Source: SVTX01 sp045602385 (lineage in GTDB: Bacteria > Bacillota > Clostridia > Oscillospirales > CAG-272). From it: a stretch of 34,042 bases of DNA. The notes below the pieces were generated by a model. It did no database searches, was not told where the DNA came from, and saw nothing but the letters and a program-made list of their open reading frames with translations. Every line of letters begins with the position of its first letter. Position 1 is the stretch's first letter. Position numbers and translations under genes: made by a program. The stretch covers positions 1 through 34,042 of the forward strand of contig JAZSBL010000036.1 in assembly GCA_045602385.1 (NCBI GenBank), given 5' to 3'. Of the stretch, positions 8,221 through 15,868 are shown piece after piece.

Positions 8221-9051
8221 TTAATATTTTTTCCGATAAAGATTTGCCCTTCCTGATTTTCCGCAATTTTCAAGCAATCCGAGGTCGCAGAAGGTGTGAA
8301 CTGCGCTGTACGCGTCCATTCCGCGTATTTTTGAGGCGGCGGAGAACTGCTTTACGGTGAACTCTCCGTCAAGTGAGTCGGGTATAAGCGATCTTACGTC
8401 ATCTACACAAGAAAAAACCGTCGCGCTTAACAGATTGACGGGTATAAGCTCGTATTTTTTGTATCTTGGGCGTTGGCGAGCAGATCGTGCGGTTTTCTTC
8501 ATATACTGCTCGGCTTCCATCATAAGAATGACGAGAGAGAAACGCGGGGAATCCAGAAAATCCTTTATTGCGTAGAGCTCGCAGGCGATATCGCTCACCT
8601 TGCCCTTGACGGGCGAGCGGTAGCGCTTTTCGATATCGTTGTTTGAATTTAGCACGTTTACCCATTTTGATTCGGCTATCGGGTGGATGACCGTTACGTT
8701 ATAGGGTGTGTTGTCAAGTATCCAGCGAATCTTTTCGGTAAGCGGAGCAAGCCTGCCCGTTTGTATTTCTGTGACGGTACTGTCCTTTAATATATCGGCA
8801 ACGAATTTCCGTCTTTTTTTCTCGCCAGAGTCGGATACGTCAAGCTTGATCTCGTGAAAGGCGGCGTCGGGGCAGATAAATCGCTTGATAGCCGCGTGCA
8901 TCTGCTTTTCTCCAAGTGTTCCGATGCCGCCGCCCTCGTCTGTTCCGTCAAGGCTTGCCGCCTCGCTCATAACGTCTATCACTATAGAGCGAAATCGCAC
9001 AGTGTCGGCACGCGAAAGCGAATATGTGGAATTATTATCCTTGTATTGCAT
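8221..9051 (-). CDS. Putative PD-(D/E)XK-like nuclease-fold protein
   Basis: A 276-residue protein with no named relative that I recognise with certainty. The ATG at 9051 is chosen over an upstream TTG because AAAGGTG precedes it. Residues 44-100 carry a pattern like the PD-(D/E)XK nuclease core: GTLGEKQMH with Glu48 on a helix, then FVADI with Asp86, then TEIQTG with Glu95 and Gln97, giving E-D-E-X-Q. Gln in place of the usual Lys is seen in some active members of that fold. The C-terminal third resembles a winged-helix domain (AVHTFCDLGLLEN, ending in a basic tail). Such a layout could recognise and process DNA, but catalysis and role are not shown. It is monocistronic, with its own promoter, divergent from spoIVB. 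Confidence 0.5.
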   Translation of the reverse strand: MQYKDNNSTYSLSRADTVRFRSIVIDVMSEAASLDGTDEGGGIGTLGEKQMHAAIKRFICPDAAFHEIKLDVSDSGEKKRRKFVADILKDSTVTEIQTGRLAPLTEKIRWILDNTPYNVTVIHPIAESKWVNVLNSNNDIEKRYRSPVKGKVSDIACELYAIKDFLDSPRFSLVILMMEAEQYMKKTARSARQRPRYKKYELIPVNLLSATVFSCVDDVRSLIPDSLDGEFTVKQFSAASKIRGMDAYSAVHTFCDLGLLENCGKSGRANLYRKKY

Positions 9052-9109
9052 AAAAAGGCAAGCACCTTTCAATTATTTATAAATTTTTATATGTTTTCCG
9101 TCAATACTA

Positions 9110-9137
9110 ATTCTATCACAAAAATGCAAATTGTCAA
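9110..9137 (-). promoter_or_regulatory. Sigma-A promoter of the nuclease-like gene
   Basis: On the - strand, TTGACA at 9132-9137, a 16-bp spacer and TAGAAT at 9110-9115, followed by a 5' leader of about 50 nt. Confidence 0.75.
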
Positions 9138-9241
9138 CTCTATTTCATTTATTGCTTGACATTAAAGAATGAAGCAGGGCTCAAAATAATAGCGTGCCGA
9201 ATATATAAAAGGTACAGAAAAACTGAGGGAAGCTGAGAGAA

Positions 9242-10318
9242 ATGTTTAATAATAAATATAAAAGGAAAAAAGGTGGAGCAGGTCTTGTGCTTTGCGCGCT
9301 TTTAGTCCTGACTATGCTCACCTCCGCGGCGGTTTTGCCTGCGGCGGCGGTGCAGAGCAAGCGTGACTTTAGCGGCGATAGCGTAATACTTGGCGGTGTG
9401 CCCTTTGGTATAAAATTTTCAACCGAGGGCGTTACGGTGATAGGATTTTCGGATATAGACGGCCTGTCCAAAAATCAAAATCCCGCATATCTGGCGGGGC
9501 TTCGCGCAAAAGACGTTATTGTTAAAATAAACGGACGTGAGATAAATGACGCTGCCGAGCTTACAGGTGTGGTCGAGGAGAGCGGAGGAAAGGAAATTAC
9601 ACTGACCTACAAGCGCGGCAAGAACGAAAAAACGATCGGTATAACGCCAATTTATTCTAACAGTGAAAAAAGATACAAGACCGGAATATGGGTAAAGGAC
9701 AGCGGAGCGGGAATAGGCACGCTGACATATATTCAGCCTGATACAAGAGAGTTTGGAGGACTTGGACACGGGATTTGCGATGCCGACACGGGTGAACTCA
9801 TAAGAATGAGCGGCGGCGATGTTGTAAACGTTAAGGTCCACGCTATTAAAAAAGGTATTTCTGGTACTCCGGGCGAATTGAAGGGACATTTTGAAGCGGG
9901 TGAGATAGGCGATCTTTATATTAATTCCGATTGCGGAGTGTTCGGTAAGCTCACAAAAATACCCGAAGGATGCGGGGAACGAGTATGTGTTGCAATGCGC
10001 GATGAGATACGTGACGGCGAGGCGTATATCGTTTGCACGCTTGACGACGGAGTAAGATGTCAGTATAAAATTGAGATATCTGCGATTAACAAAAATGCAA
10101 GCGGCTCCAAATGCTTTATGATAAAGGTGACCGATCCAAAGCTTATTGATAAAACGGGCGGAATAGTGCAGGGAATGTCGGGCTCTCCTATCATTCAGAA
10201 CGGCAAGCTTATCGGAGCGGTGACGCACGTCATGATAAACGATCCCACCGTGGGGTACGGAATTTTTATTGAGAATATGCTCGTAGCCGCGACCGAGATA
10301 GGCAAAATGGCGGCGTGA
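9242..10318 (+). CDS. spoIVB: SpoIVB peptidase (sporulation checkpoint serine protease)
   Basis: A 358-residue protein with an N-terminal hydrophobic signal/anchor (about 14-36), a PDZ domain (about 65-125, with NPAYLAGLRAKDVIVKING) and an S55 peptidase domain. The probable catalytic residues are His176 (GLGHGICD), Asp297 (VTDPK) and Ser312 (GMSGSP). The Asp-Ser distance of 15 equals that in the B. subtilis enzyme. SpoIVB is made in the forespore, crosses the inner membrane and triggers pro-sigma-K processing in the mother cell by cutting SpoIVFA. Here it stands alone rather than beside recN and spo0A as in Bacillus. A TTGACA at 9156 has no partner -10, and I could not identify a convincing sigma-G promoter. 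The ribosome binding site (GAGGGAAGCTGAGAG) is loose. Confidence 0.93.
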   Translation: MFNNKYKRKKGGAGLVLCALLVLTMLTSAAVLPAAAVQSKRDFSGDSVILGGVPFGIKFSTEGVTVIGFSDIDGLSKNQNPAYLAGLRAKDVIVKINGREINDAAELTGVVEESGGKEITLTYKRGKNEKTIGITPIYSNSEKRYKTGIWVKDSGAGIGTLTYIQPDTREFGGLGHGICDADTGELIRMSGGDVVNVKVHAIKKGISGTPGELKGHFEAGEIGDLYINSDCGVFGKLTKIPEGCGERVCVAMRDEIRDGEAYIVCTLDDGVRCQYKIEISAINKNASGSKCFMIKVTDPKLIDKTGGIVQGMSGSPIIQNGKLIGAVTHVMINDPTVGYGIFIENMLVAATEIGKMAA

Positions 10319-10323
10319 ATATC

Positions 10324-10354
10324 AAAAGGCAATACCGAAACGGTATTGCCTTTT
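10324..10354. terminator. Bidirectional terminator between spoIVB and the LysR gene
   Basis: A perfect 14-bp stem, AAAAGGCAATACCG and its complement, with a 3-nt loop. It has A- and T-runs at both ends, so it works for both converging genes. A near-identical copy sits at 12721. Confidence 0.9.
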
Positions 10355-10360
10355 ACTTTT

Positions 10361-11314
10361 TTATTCGGTTCTTGAATGTTCGGGCGAAACAAATCGCATA
10401 AATTCAAGCATGGCGCGTGTCTTGTATTTATTCTTCTTAAAATAAAAGTATAGCTCGCGATCTGAAATCGTACTATCGATCTTATAATAACTCATATTCT
10501 CAAACGAGGGCATTTTGTGGACGAGTATGTCGCTGATAAAGGTTGCTCCCATGTTAGTAGTGGCTATCATATACGCGGTTGCCTGCTGGTTTACCTCAAG
10601 AGCGACAGTTGGACGGAATCCCGCCTCCTTGCACATCTTATCGGCTCGCGAACGAGTATCGTTGCCGGATTTGAGAAGAATAAACGGAATATTCCTGAAT
10701 ACAGACAATGGAATTGCCGGACAGCTTTCTTTATTATAGCTTTTGGATCTTATACATTCCTCATCAAGCGCATATCCGTGTGAGCCTTCGATCTCATTGA
10801 ATGTTTTCGGTACGGCGAGCAATATCTTGTCCTCTGAATACACCTCGCGGTCGTAAAGCGTCTGATCATACGGACCGTTACCTATTATCATATCCAACTT
10901 GTTTGAAGAAAGTAGGGATTCCAAGAGATCTGAGTTTCCGTCTGCAAGATTTACTTTAACGTCAGGATATTTCTTTTTGAAATTTGCGATTATTGGGGGG
11001 AGAGTATAGGCTGCATATATGTTACTTGCTCCTATGGTGAGCTCCCCCGTACGCAGTGAGCTCATATCATCTATAAATCCCTCAACGGATCGCTCAATTC
11101 CGTTTACTTGCTCGATCGCTTTTATATAGAACTTTCCAAATTCGGTAAGGCGCAGAGGAGAGGTGCTTCTGTCGAATATTGGCATGCCAAGCTCTTCCTC
11201 CACCTTGATTATACGTGAGCTGAGTGATGGTTGGCTTATGTAAAGGTTTGCCGCAGCCCTTGAAATGCTTCTCTCTTTATACACCTCATATATGTAGCTT
11301 TTGTATCTGAACAT
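10361..11314 (-). CDS. LysR-family transcriptional regulator
   Basis: A 317-residue protein of normal LysR length. Residues 1-60 form the winged helix-turn-helix (ERSISRAAANLYISQPSLSSRI), and the remainder is a periplasmic-binding-like effector domain starting near LTIGASNIYAAYTLPPI. The ATG at 11314 is preferred to one 33 bases further upstream because GGAG sits just before it. It is transcribed away from an AlaA-like aminotransferase with an exactly overlapping promoter, the standard arrangement for a LysR protein controlling its divergent neighbour and itself. The inducer may be an amino acid or keto acid tied to that enzyme (inference). Confidence 0.9.
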   Translation of the reverse strand: MFRYKSYIYEVYKERSISRAAANLYISQPSLSSRIIKVEEELGMPIFDRSTSPLRLTEFGKFYIKAIEQVNGIERSVEGFIDDMSSLRTGELTIGASNIYAAYTLPPIIANFKKKYPDVKVNLADGNSDLLESLLSSNKLDMIIGNGPYDQTLYDREVYSEDKILLAVPKTFNEIEGSHGYALDEECIRSKSYNKESCPAIPLSVFRNIPFILLKSGNDTRSRADKMCKEAGFRPTVALEVNQQATAYMIATTNMGATFISDILVHKMPSFENMSYYKIDSTISDRELYFYFKKNKYKTRAMLEFMRFVSPEHSRTE

Positions 11315-11365
11315 ATTTTTCTCCGTATAATTAAATTGATATAACACATATAATAATATATGTAT

Positions 11366-11402
11366 TTGACTATATTATACCATGGGTGTATAATATTGTC
11401 AA
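11366..11402. promoter_or_regulatory. Mirror-image overlapping promoters of the LysR gene and the aminotransferase
   Basis: + strand: TTGACT (11366-11371), 17 bp, TATAAT (11389-11394), driving the aminotransferase. - strand: TTGACA (11397-11402), 17 bp, TATAAT (11374-11379), driving the LysR gene. The two occupy the same 37 bp, which form a near-perfect palindrome, so RNA polymerase can bind in only one direction at a time. An AT-rich dyad at 11346-11363 beside it could be the LysR binding site. Confidence 0.85.
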
Positions 11403-11427
11403 TATACTTTTGCACAAAGAGGATATT

Positions 11428-12645
11428 ATGAAAGAAATACTTGGTTCAAGGAGGATGGACAACGTCCACTCAGATATACGCGGACCGCTATTTGTTGAGG
11501 CAAATGAGATGCAAAAATGCGGTCTGGATATACTCAAGCTCAACACCGGCAATCCCGCAAGCTTTGGCTTTAGAATGCCGGAGAGAATACATAACGCACT
11601 GAAGGATCAGCTTGAAAGAGCCGTCGGCTACTGCGATTTTCGCGGAATGCCCGATGCGCGCGAGTCGATATTGGCGTACCATAAATCCAAGGGAATACAA
11701 AATATAGTTGAGGACGATATTTTTATCGGCAACGGTGTCAGCGAGGTCGTTTCCTTTGCGCTTCAGTCGCTGCTGGATGACGGTGACGAGGTGCTTGTCC
11801 CCATGCCGTGCTATTCGCTGTGGAGCAACAGCGTATACCTTTGCGGCGCAAAGCCCGTATATTACGTTTGCGATGAGCACTCCGAGTGGAATCCCGACTG
11901 TAAGGATATTGAGTCAAAGATAACCGACAAGACGAGAGCGATTGTTATTATAAACCCGAACAACCCGACGGGCGCGCTCTATTCCGACGAAATACTTTTG
12001 AAGATCGCCGACATAGCGAGAAGGCACGGTCTGCTCGTTTTCTCCGACGAGATATACGACAGGCTCGTGATGGACGGTCTTACTCACACTTCAATTGCAA
12101 GTCTTGCGCCCGATATTCCCGTGGTCACGATGAACGGACTTTCAAAATCGCACTGCCTTTGCGGATTCAGGTGCGGTTGGATGGCTTTAAGCGGTCCGAG
12201 AGAGGCAACAGAGGAATACAGACAGAATCTTGTCAAGCTGACCTCGATGCGTCTTTGCGCGAATGCGCTTTCTCAGCTGATAATTCCCACGGCTATGGCG
12301 GATATGGAAACTCCGGCGTCGATGGTCCGTCCGGGAGGCAGAATATACGAGCAACGCGAGGCGACTATCTCCGAGCTTGAAAAGATCGACAGCATTTCAG
12401 TCGTCAAAAACAAGGCGGCGTTTTACGTTTTCCCAAGACTTGACGTAGAGAAGCTGAATATAACCGATGACAGAAGGTTTGCGCGCGATCTTTTGCATGC
12501 AACCAATATTCTTATCGTTCCCGGAAGCGGATTTGACTGGCCTCACCCCGACCACTTCAGAATAGTAATGCTCCCCGAGCCCGAGGTGCTCAGGAGGGCA
12601 GTGCGCAAAATGGGGAACTTCCTTGACGGATACAGACAGAAATAA
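11428..12645 (+). CDS. alaA: AlaA-like alanine/valine-type aminotransferase (PLP)
   Basis: A 405-residue class I/II fold-type I aminotransferase, very similar in layout to E. coli AlaA: DIRGPLFVEANEM near the N-terminus, LKLNTGNPASFGF, the GYCDFRGMPDARESI block, IVIINPNNPTGALY, DEIYDRL, and the PLP-binding lysine in NGLSKSHC. It transfers an amino group, most likely between glutamate and pyruvate, in the cytoplasm. The start at 11428 is set by AGAGG upstream; the frame reaches 14 codons further but into the promoter. The divergent LysR gene suggests regulated expression. Substrate choice among AlaA-like enzymes is not certain from sequence. Confidence 0.88.
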   Translation: MKEILGSRRMDNVHSDIRGPLFVEANEMQKCGLDILKLNTGNPASFGFRMPERIHNALKDQLERAVGYCDFRGMPDARESILAYHKSKGIQNIVEDDIFIGNGVSEVVSFALQSLLDDGDEVLVPMPCYSLWSNSVYLCGAKPVYYVCDEHSEWNPDCKDIESKITDKTRAIVIINPNNPTGALYSDEILLKIADIARRHGLLVFSDEIYDRLVMDGLTHTSIASLAPDIPVVTMNGLSKSHCLCGFRCGWMALSGPREATEEYRQNLVKLTSMRLCANALSQLIIPTAMADMETPASMVRPGGRIYEQREATISELEKIDSISVVKNKAAFYVFPRLDVEKLNITDDRRFARDLLHATNILIVPGSGFDWPHPDHFRIVMLPEPEVLRRAVRKMGNFLDGYRQK

Positions 12646-12720
12646 TAGCAGTATAATGAGATTTAATTAAAATATGCTTGCAGGGTCGATCGATGAGGTC
12701 GGCGCTGCGGCGCGAATAGC

Positions 12721-12752
12721 AAAAGGCAATACCGAAAACGGTATTGCCTTTT
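12721..12752. terminator. Bidirectional terminator between the aminotransferase and nagB
   Basis: The same 14-bp stem as at 10324 (AAAAGGCAATACCG and complement), here with a 4-nt loop and a T-run on the + strand. It lies between converging genes. Confidence 0.9.
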
Positions 12753-12779
12753 TGGATTATTGGGGTATATGTTCGGATA

Positions 12780-13565
12780 TTACTTCTCGTTTCTGCAAAC
12801 GTCCTTGAAGTACTTGTAGGTATCAACCTTAAGCTCGCCGCAAGCAGCCTCGTCGCAGGCGATGATGCCGTCCTTATGTAGCTGGAGCGCGCTGATGGTC
12901 CATGCGTGGTCAACGCCGCCCTCTACGCAGTGGCGGAGTGCGCGTGCCTTGTGGTGACCGTTGATAAGGAGCATTACCTGCTTGGAGTCGCATACCGTGC
13001 CAACGCCAACAGAGAGAGCGGTCTTCGGAACCTTCTCGGGGTCGTTGTCAAAGAAGCGGGAGTTTGCGATAAGTGTATCCTGTGTCAAAGCGCGTACGCC
13101 TGTACGGGATGTGAGAGAGGTGAAGGGCTCGTTGAACGCGATGTGTCCGTCAACACCCGATCCGCCCATGAAGAGGTCGATGCCGCCGTAGGAAGCGATC
13201 TTCTCCTCGTAGCGTGCGCACTCTGCCTCAAGGTCCTCTGCCATACCGTTGAGAATGTTTACGTTCTCTGCGGGAATGTCGATGTGGTTGAAGAAGTTAT
13301 CGTGCATGAAGTACCAGTAGCTCTCGGTGTGCTCGCGGGGAAGTCCTACGTACTCGTCCATGTTGAAGGTAACGACGTTCTTGAATGTAACCTCGCCTGC
13401 CTTGTTCATCTCGATGAGTCTCTTGTAAACTCCGAGAGGGGAGGAGCCTGTGGGAAGTCCGAGGACGAAGGGACGGTCTTCCTTATGGTTGTTGATTGCG
13501 TTTGCGATGTGCTGAGCAGCCCACTCGCTCATTTCTGCGTAGTTTTCTTTGATGATGAGTTTCAT
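12780..13565 (-). CDS. nagB: Glucosamine-6-phosphate deaminase
   Basis: A 261-residue enzyme of normal NagB length that converts glucosamine-6-phosphate to fructose-6-phosphate and ammonia in the cytoplasm. Visible landmarks are LGLPTGSSPLGVY (phosphate binding), NMDEYVGLP with Asp70 matching Asp72 of E. coli, and the catalytic block DGHIAFNEP with Asp139, His141 and Glu146. The family usually has GGIGPDGHIAFNEP; here it is GGSGVDGHIAFNEP. Pro-to-Val before the catalytic Asp is a mild oddity. TGGAG precedes the ATG. It lies 54 bp after glmM in the same direction with no clear -35 box between, so probably in one operon with it, joining two enzymes that compete for glucosamine-6-phosphate. Confidence 0.95.
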   Translation of the reverse strand: MKLIIKENYAEMSEWAAQHIANAINNHKEDRPFVLGLPTGSSPLGVYKRLIEMNKAGEVTFKNVVTFNMDEYVGLPREHTESYWYFMHDNFFNHIDIPAENVNILNGMAEDLEAECARYEEKIASYGGIDLFMGGSGVDGHIAFNEPFTSLTSRTGVRALTQDTLIANSRFFDNDPEKVPKTALSVGVGTVCDSKQVMLLINGHHKARALRHCVEGGVDHAWTISALQLHKDGIIACDEAACGELKVDTYKYFKDVCRNEK

Positions 13566-13619
13566 ATCAAATCTCCATTATAATTATATTAAAATTTTTG
13601 TTTTTCGGGATATGTGGGA

Positions 13620-15236
13620 TCAGTCCTGAACGTGGCCTGCGGCGATGATAGCATCGCATATGATATTTGCGTACTCGACGCATATATCCTCGCTTACAGC
13701 CTCGATCATAACGCGGATAACCGGCTCAGTTCCGCTCTGGCGGAGGAGGGCACGGCCGTTTTTGTTGATAAGCTTTTCAACCTTATCAAGCGCCGCGAGC
13801 ACGCTCTTATCGGCAAGAACCGCTGCCTTATCCTTAACTCTTACGTTCTTTAAGTACTGGGGATATACCTTTACGGGTTCTGCGAGCTGTGCAAGTGTGG
13901 ACTTGGAGTCGCAGACCTCCTCTGCAACCATGATAGCGGTGAGTATTCCGTCACCTGTGGTTGCATACTTCTTCATAATGATATGACCCGACTGCTCACC
14001 GCCTATGGCGTAGTCATTATTCTGCATGCACTCGTAAACAAATCTGTCTCCGACTGCGGTCTGTACACACTTGATGCCGATCTTTTCAAGGCTTGCGACG
14101 AATCCGCTGTTGGACATTACCGTTGCGACGACAGTATCGTCCTTAAGCATTCCGCGCGCCTTAAGTCTCTTACCGAGAATGTATATGATAGCGTCACCGT
14201 CAACGACCTTTCCGTTACTGTCAACAGCGAGGCATCTGTCTGCGTCTCCGTCAAATGCAAATCCAAGGTCAAGGTGCTTTTCGCGAACAAGCTTCTGGAG
14301 CTTTTCTATATGAGTAGATCCGCAGCCTTCGTTTACGTTAAGACCGTCGGGCTCGTTACCCATAACGTATGTCTGCGCGCCGAGGGCGGAGAATACTGCA
14401 TTTGCTATATTCCATGATGCGCCGTTTGCGCAGTCAAGACCTATCTTGAGGTTCTTGAAGGAATTGGATGCGATGGATATGAGGTAGCCGATATAGCGGT
14501 TTCTACCCGACGCATAGTCGTGAATGCAACCGATCTTCGCCTTCTGCGCGTAGGGAAGATCCTCGCCCGCAACGCCGAGCGATGCGAGGTCTCCGTCAAG
14601 GTATGCTTCGATATATGCGGTGGTTGTATCGTCAAGCTTTTCGCCGTTTCCGTTAATGACCTTGATTCCGTTATCGTAGAAGGGGTTATGTGATGCGGTG
14701 ATCATTATGCCGCAATCAAATCCGTCGGTGCGTGTAACGTAGGAAACGCTTGGTGTCGTTGTAACGTGGAGCATAAAAGCGTCTGCGCCCGATGCGGTGA
14801 TGCCTGCGGCTATCGAATATTCAAGCATATAGCTTGAACGTCTTGTGTCCTTGCCGATGACGATGCGAGGGCGGTAGCCTGCCTTTGTGCAGCCGGAGAG
14901 CTTGCTTGCGAAGTACCAGCCGAGGAAACGTCCGACCTTATACGCGTGCATCGACGTAAGATTGATATTTGCCTCGCCACGGAAGCCATCTGTTCCAAAG
15001 TACTTATTGTGCTTCTTTTGTCCTCTGTCCTTAAGCTCGATTTTATCGCGGAGAAGCTCATCCGTTGAAATATTGAAGAGCTCTGCGATCTGGAGTACTT
15101 TATCTATCTGGGGAAGTGCCTGGTCGGTCTCCCATTTGGATACCGACTGTCTTGAAACACCGAGTGTTTCGGAGAGCTGCTCCTGAGAAATATCAGCGGC
15201 AGTTCTGAGCTGTGTGATCTTCTGACCGATTGTCAT
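13620..15236 (-). CDS. glmM: Phosphoglucosamine mutase fused to an N-terminal XRE helix-turn-helix
   Basis: A 538-residue fusion. Residues 4-62 are an XRE/Cro HTH (ISQEQLSETLGVSRQSVSKW), joined by a short basic linker to a full phosphohexomutase from residue 79. The mutase has KYFGTDGFRGEAN, the phosphoserine loop TASHNP (Ser182), the metal loop DGDADR (329-334), the sugar loop GEQSGH (413-418) and the phosphate loop RQSGTEP (499-505), so all active-site loops are intact. GlmM converts glucosamine-6-phosphate to glucosamine-1-phosphate for cell-wall UDP-GlcNAc. AGGAG precedes the ATG at 15236, and no ATG, GTG or TTG occurs in frame between the HTH and the mutase start, so the two parts must be translated as one protein. 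A phosphomannomutase specificity cannot be excluded, but nagB next door supports GlmM. Confidence 0.9.
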   Translation of the reverse strand: MTIGQKITQLRTAADISQEQLSETLGVSRQSVSKWETDQALPQIDKVLQIAELFNISTDELLRDKIELKDRGQKKHNKYFGTDGFRGEANINLTSMHAYKVGRFLGWYFASKLSGCTKAGYRPRIVIGKDTRRSSYMLEYSIAAGITASGADAFMLHVTTTPSVSYVTRTDGFDCGIMITASHNPFYDNGIKVINGNGEKLDDTTTAYIEAYLDGDLASLGVAGEDLPYAQKAKIGCIHDYASGRNRYIGYLISIASNSFKNLKIGLDCANGASWNIANAVFSALGAQTYVMGNEPDGLNVNEGCGSTHIEKLQKLVREKHLDLGFAFDGDADRCLAVDSNGKVVDGDAIIYILGKRLKARGMLKDDTVVATVMSNSGFVASLEKIGIKCVQTAVGDRFVYECMQNNDYAIGGEQSGHIIMKKYATTGDGILTAIMVAEEVCDSKSTLAQLAEPVKVYPQYLKNVRVKDKAAVLADKSVLAALDKVEKLINKNGRALLRQSGTEPVIRVMIEAVSEDICVEYANIICDAIIAAGHVQD

Positions 15237-15256
15237 AAAAATAATCTCCTTACCTA

Positions 15257-15271
15257 TGGCTTTTATAGCCA
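15257..15271 (-). promoter_or_regulatory. Short dyad in the glmM leader, possible operator
   Basis: TGGCT and AGCCA flank a 5-nt centre, about 20 bp downstream of the -10 and just upstream of the ribosome binding site. The position suits a repressor site for the HTH part of the encoded protein, or a small RNA hairpin. The assignment is speculative. Confidence 0.3.
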
Positions 15272-15288
15272 CAATACATAATAATTAT

Positions 15289-15316
15289 ATTATATCATTT
15301 TTTTAAATTCAAGCAA
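15289..15316 (-). promoter_or_regulatory. Sigma-A promoter of the HTH-glmM gene
   Basis: On the - strand, TTGCTT at 15311-15316, a 16-bp AT-rich spacer and a perfect TATAAT at 15289-15294. Confidence 0.7.
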
Positions 15317-15327
15317 CTTGACATTGA

Positions 15328-15356
15328 GATTTTTGCAACCCGTGGTTGCAAAAATC
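15328..15356. repeat. Perfect 13-bp inverted repeat upstream of glmM
   Basis: GATTTTTGCAACC and its complement around a 3-nt centre. It lies in the 241-bp gap between the coiled-coil gene and glmM, which otherwise holds only the glmM promoter and the terminator at 15404. It has no gene to terminate on the + strand, so it may be a second terminator on the - strand or a binding site. Confidence 0.5.
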
Positions 15357-15403
15357 CGTGGCGGAGGGCCTGTGTTATTGCAAATGCTAAAAAATGAGCA
15401 TTA

Positions 15404-15445
15404 AAAAGTGATTTTCGCAAATGTAGGTTGGCAAAAATCACTTTT
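15404..15445 (-). terminator. Terminator of the coiled-coil protein gene
   Basis: A 12-bp stem (15404-15415 with 15434-15445) with two more pairs inside after a mismatch, followed on the - strand by a T-run. It starts 33 bp past the stop codon of the gene at 15478. Confidence 0.7.
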
Positions 15446-15477
15446 ATTTTAGTATATTTACGTTATGCTTTCGGCGC

Positions 15478-15834
15478 TTATTCCTTGTCGCTGTTGTTGC
15501 TGTTGTCTGCGGTCTTTTCGTCCTTCTCGGCCTCTTTTGCGGCGCGGCGCGCTTCCTCCTCGGCCTTAAGCTCATCTATTTGCGAGTTTATCTCGTCAAG
15601 CTTTTCAATGACCTTGGATATTTCGACGGTAAGACTCTCGGATCTTTCCTCGTCGGTGTTTTTCAGCTTGGAATAGGTCAATCTTCCAAGCTTTTTGTAT
15701 TCTGTATCTCTGTCGGCCTCGCGAGATGCGATCTTTATTTTAAGGGAAGCGGTGTCGGTCAGCTCACGGGTCTTTGTTGCCGTTTTCTCGGCAAGTGAGC
15801 TTACGCTTTTTTTAATATCGTTCCAGGTTGGCAT
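15478..15834 (-). CDS. Small coiled-coil protein of unknown function
   Basis: A 118-residue charged protein with no membrane segment or signal peptide. About residues 68-105 form a strong heptad pattern (VEISKVIEKLDEINSQIDEL, then an EEEARRAAKEAEKDEK run), so a coiled coil is likely. The N-terminal part (WNDIKKSVSSLAEKTATKTREL) is amphipathic and could lie on a membrane or another protein. The C-terminus is a disordered Asn/Ser/Asp tail. Similar small proteins are widespread in Clostridia, but I know of no function. It has a strong start (AAAGGAG) and a near-consensus sigma-A promoter, so it is probably abundant. It is monocistronic. Confidence 0.75.
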   Translation of the reverse strand: MPTWNDIKKSVSSLAEKTATKTRELTDTASLKIKIASREADRDTEYKKLGRLTYSKLKNTDEERSESLTVEISKVIEKLDEINSQIDELKAEEEARRAAKEAEKDEKTADNSNNSDKE

Positions 15835-15868
15835 AAATTTTCTCCTTTGTATTTCACCTTGCTATAAT

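Noticed and set aside
9156..9161. TTGACA upstream of spoIVB as a vegetative promoter
   Set aside because: No -10-like sequence at 16-18 bp, and spoIVB is expected to be under a forespore sigma factor.
13566..13619. A separate promoter for nagB
   Set aside because: A TATAAT is present but there is no -35 at a workable distance; read-through from glmM is simpler.
15237..15477. A glmS-type ribozyme or other riboswitch upstream of the amino-sugar genes
   Set aside because: I found only short dyads and a promoter; no multi-helix conserved core of a known riboswitch can be recognised.
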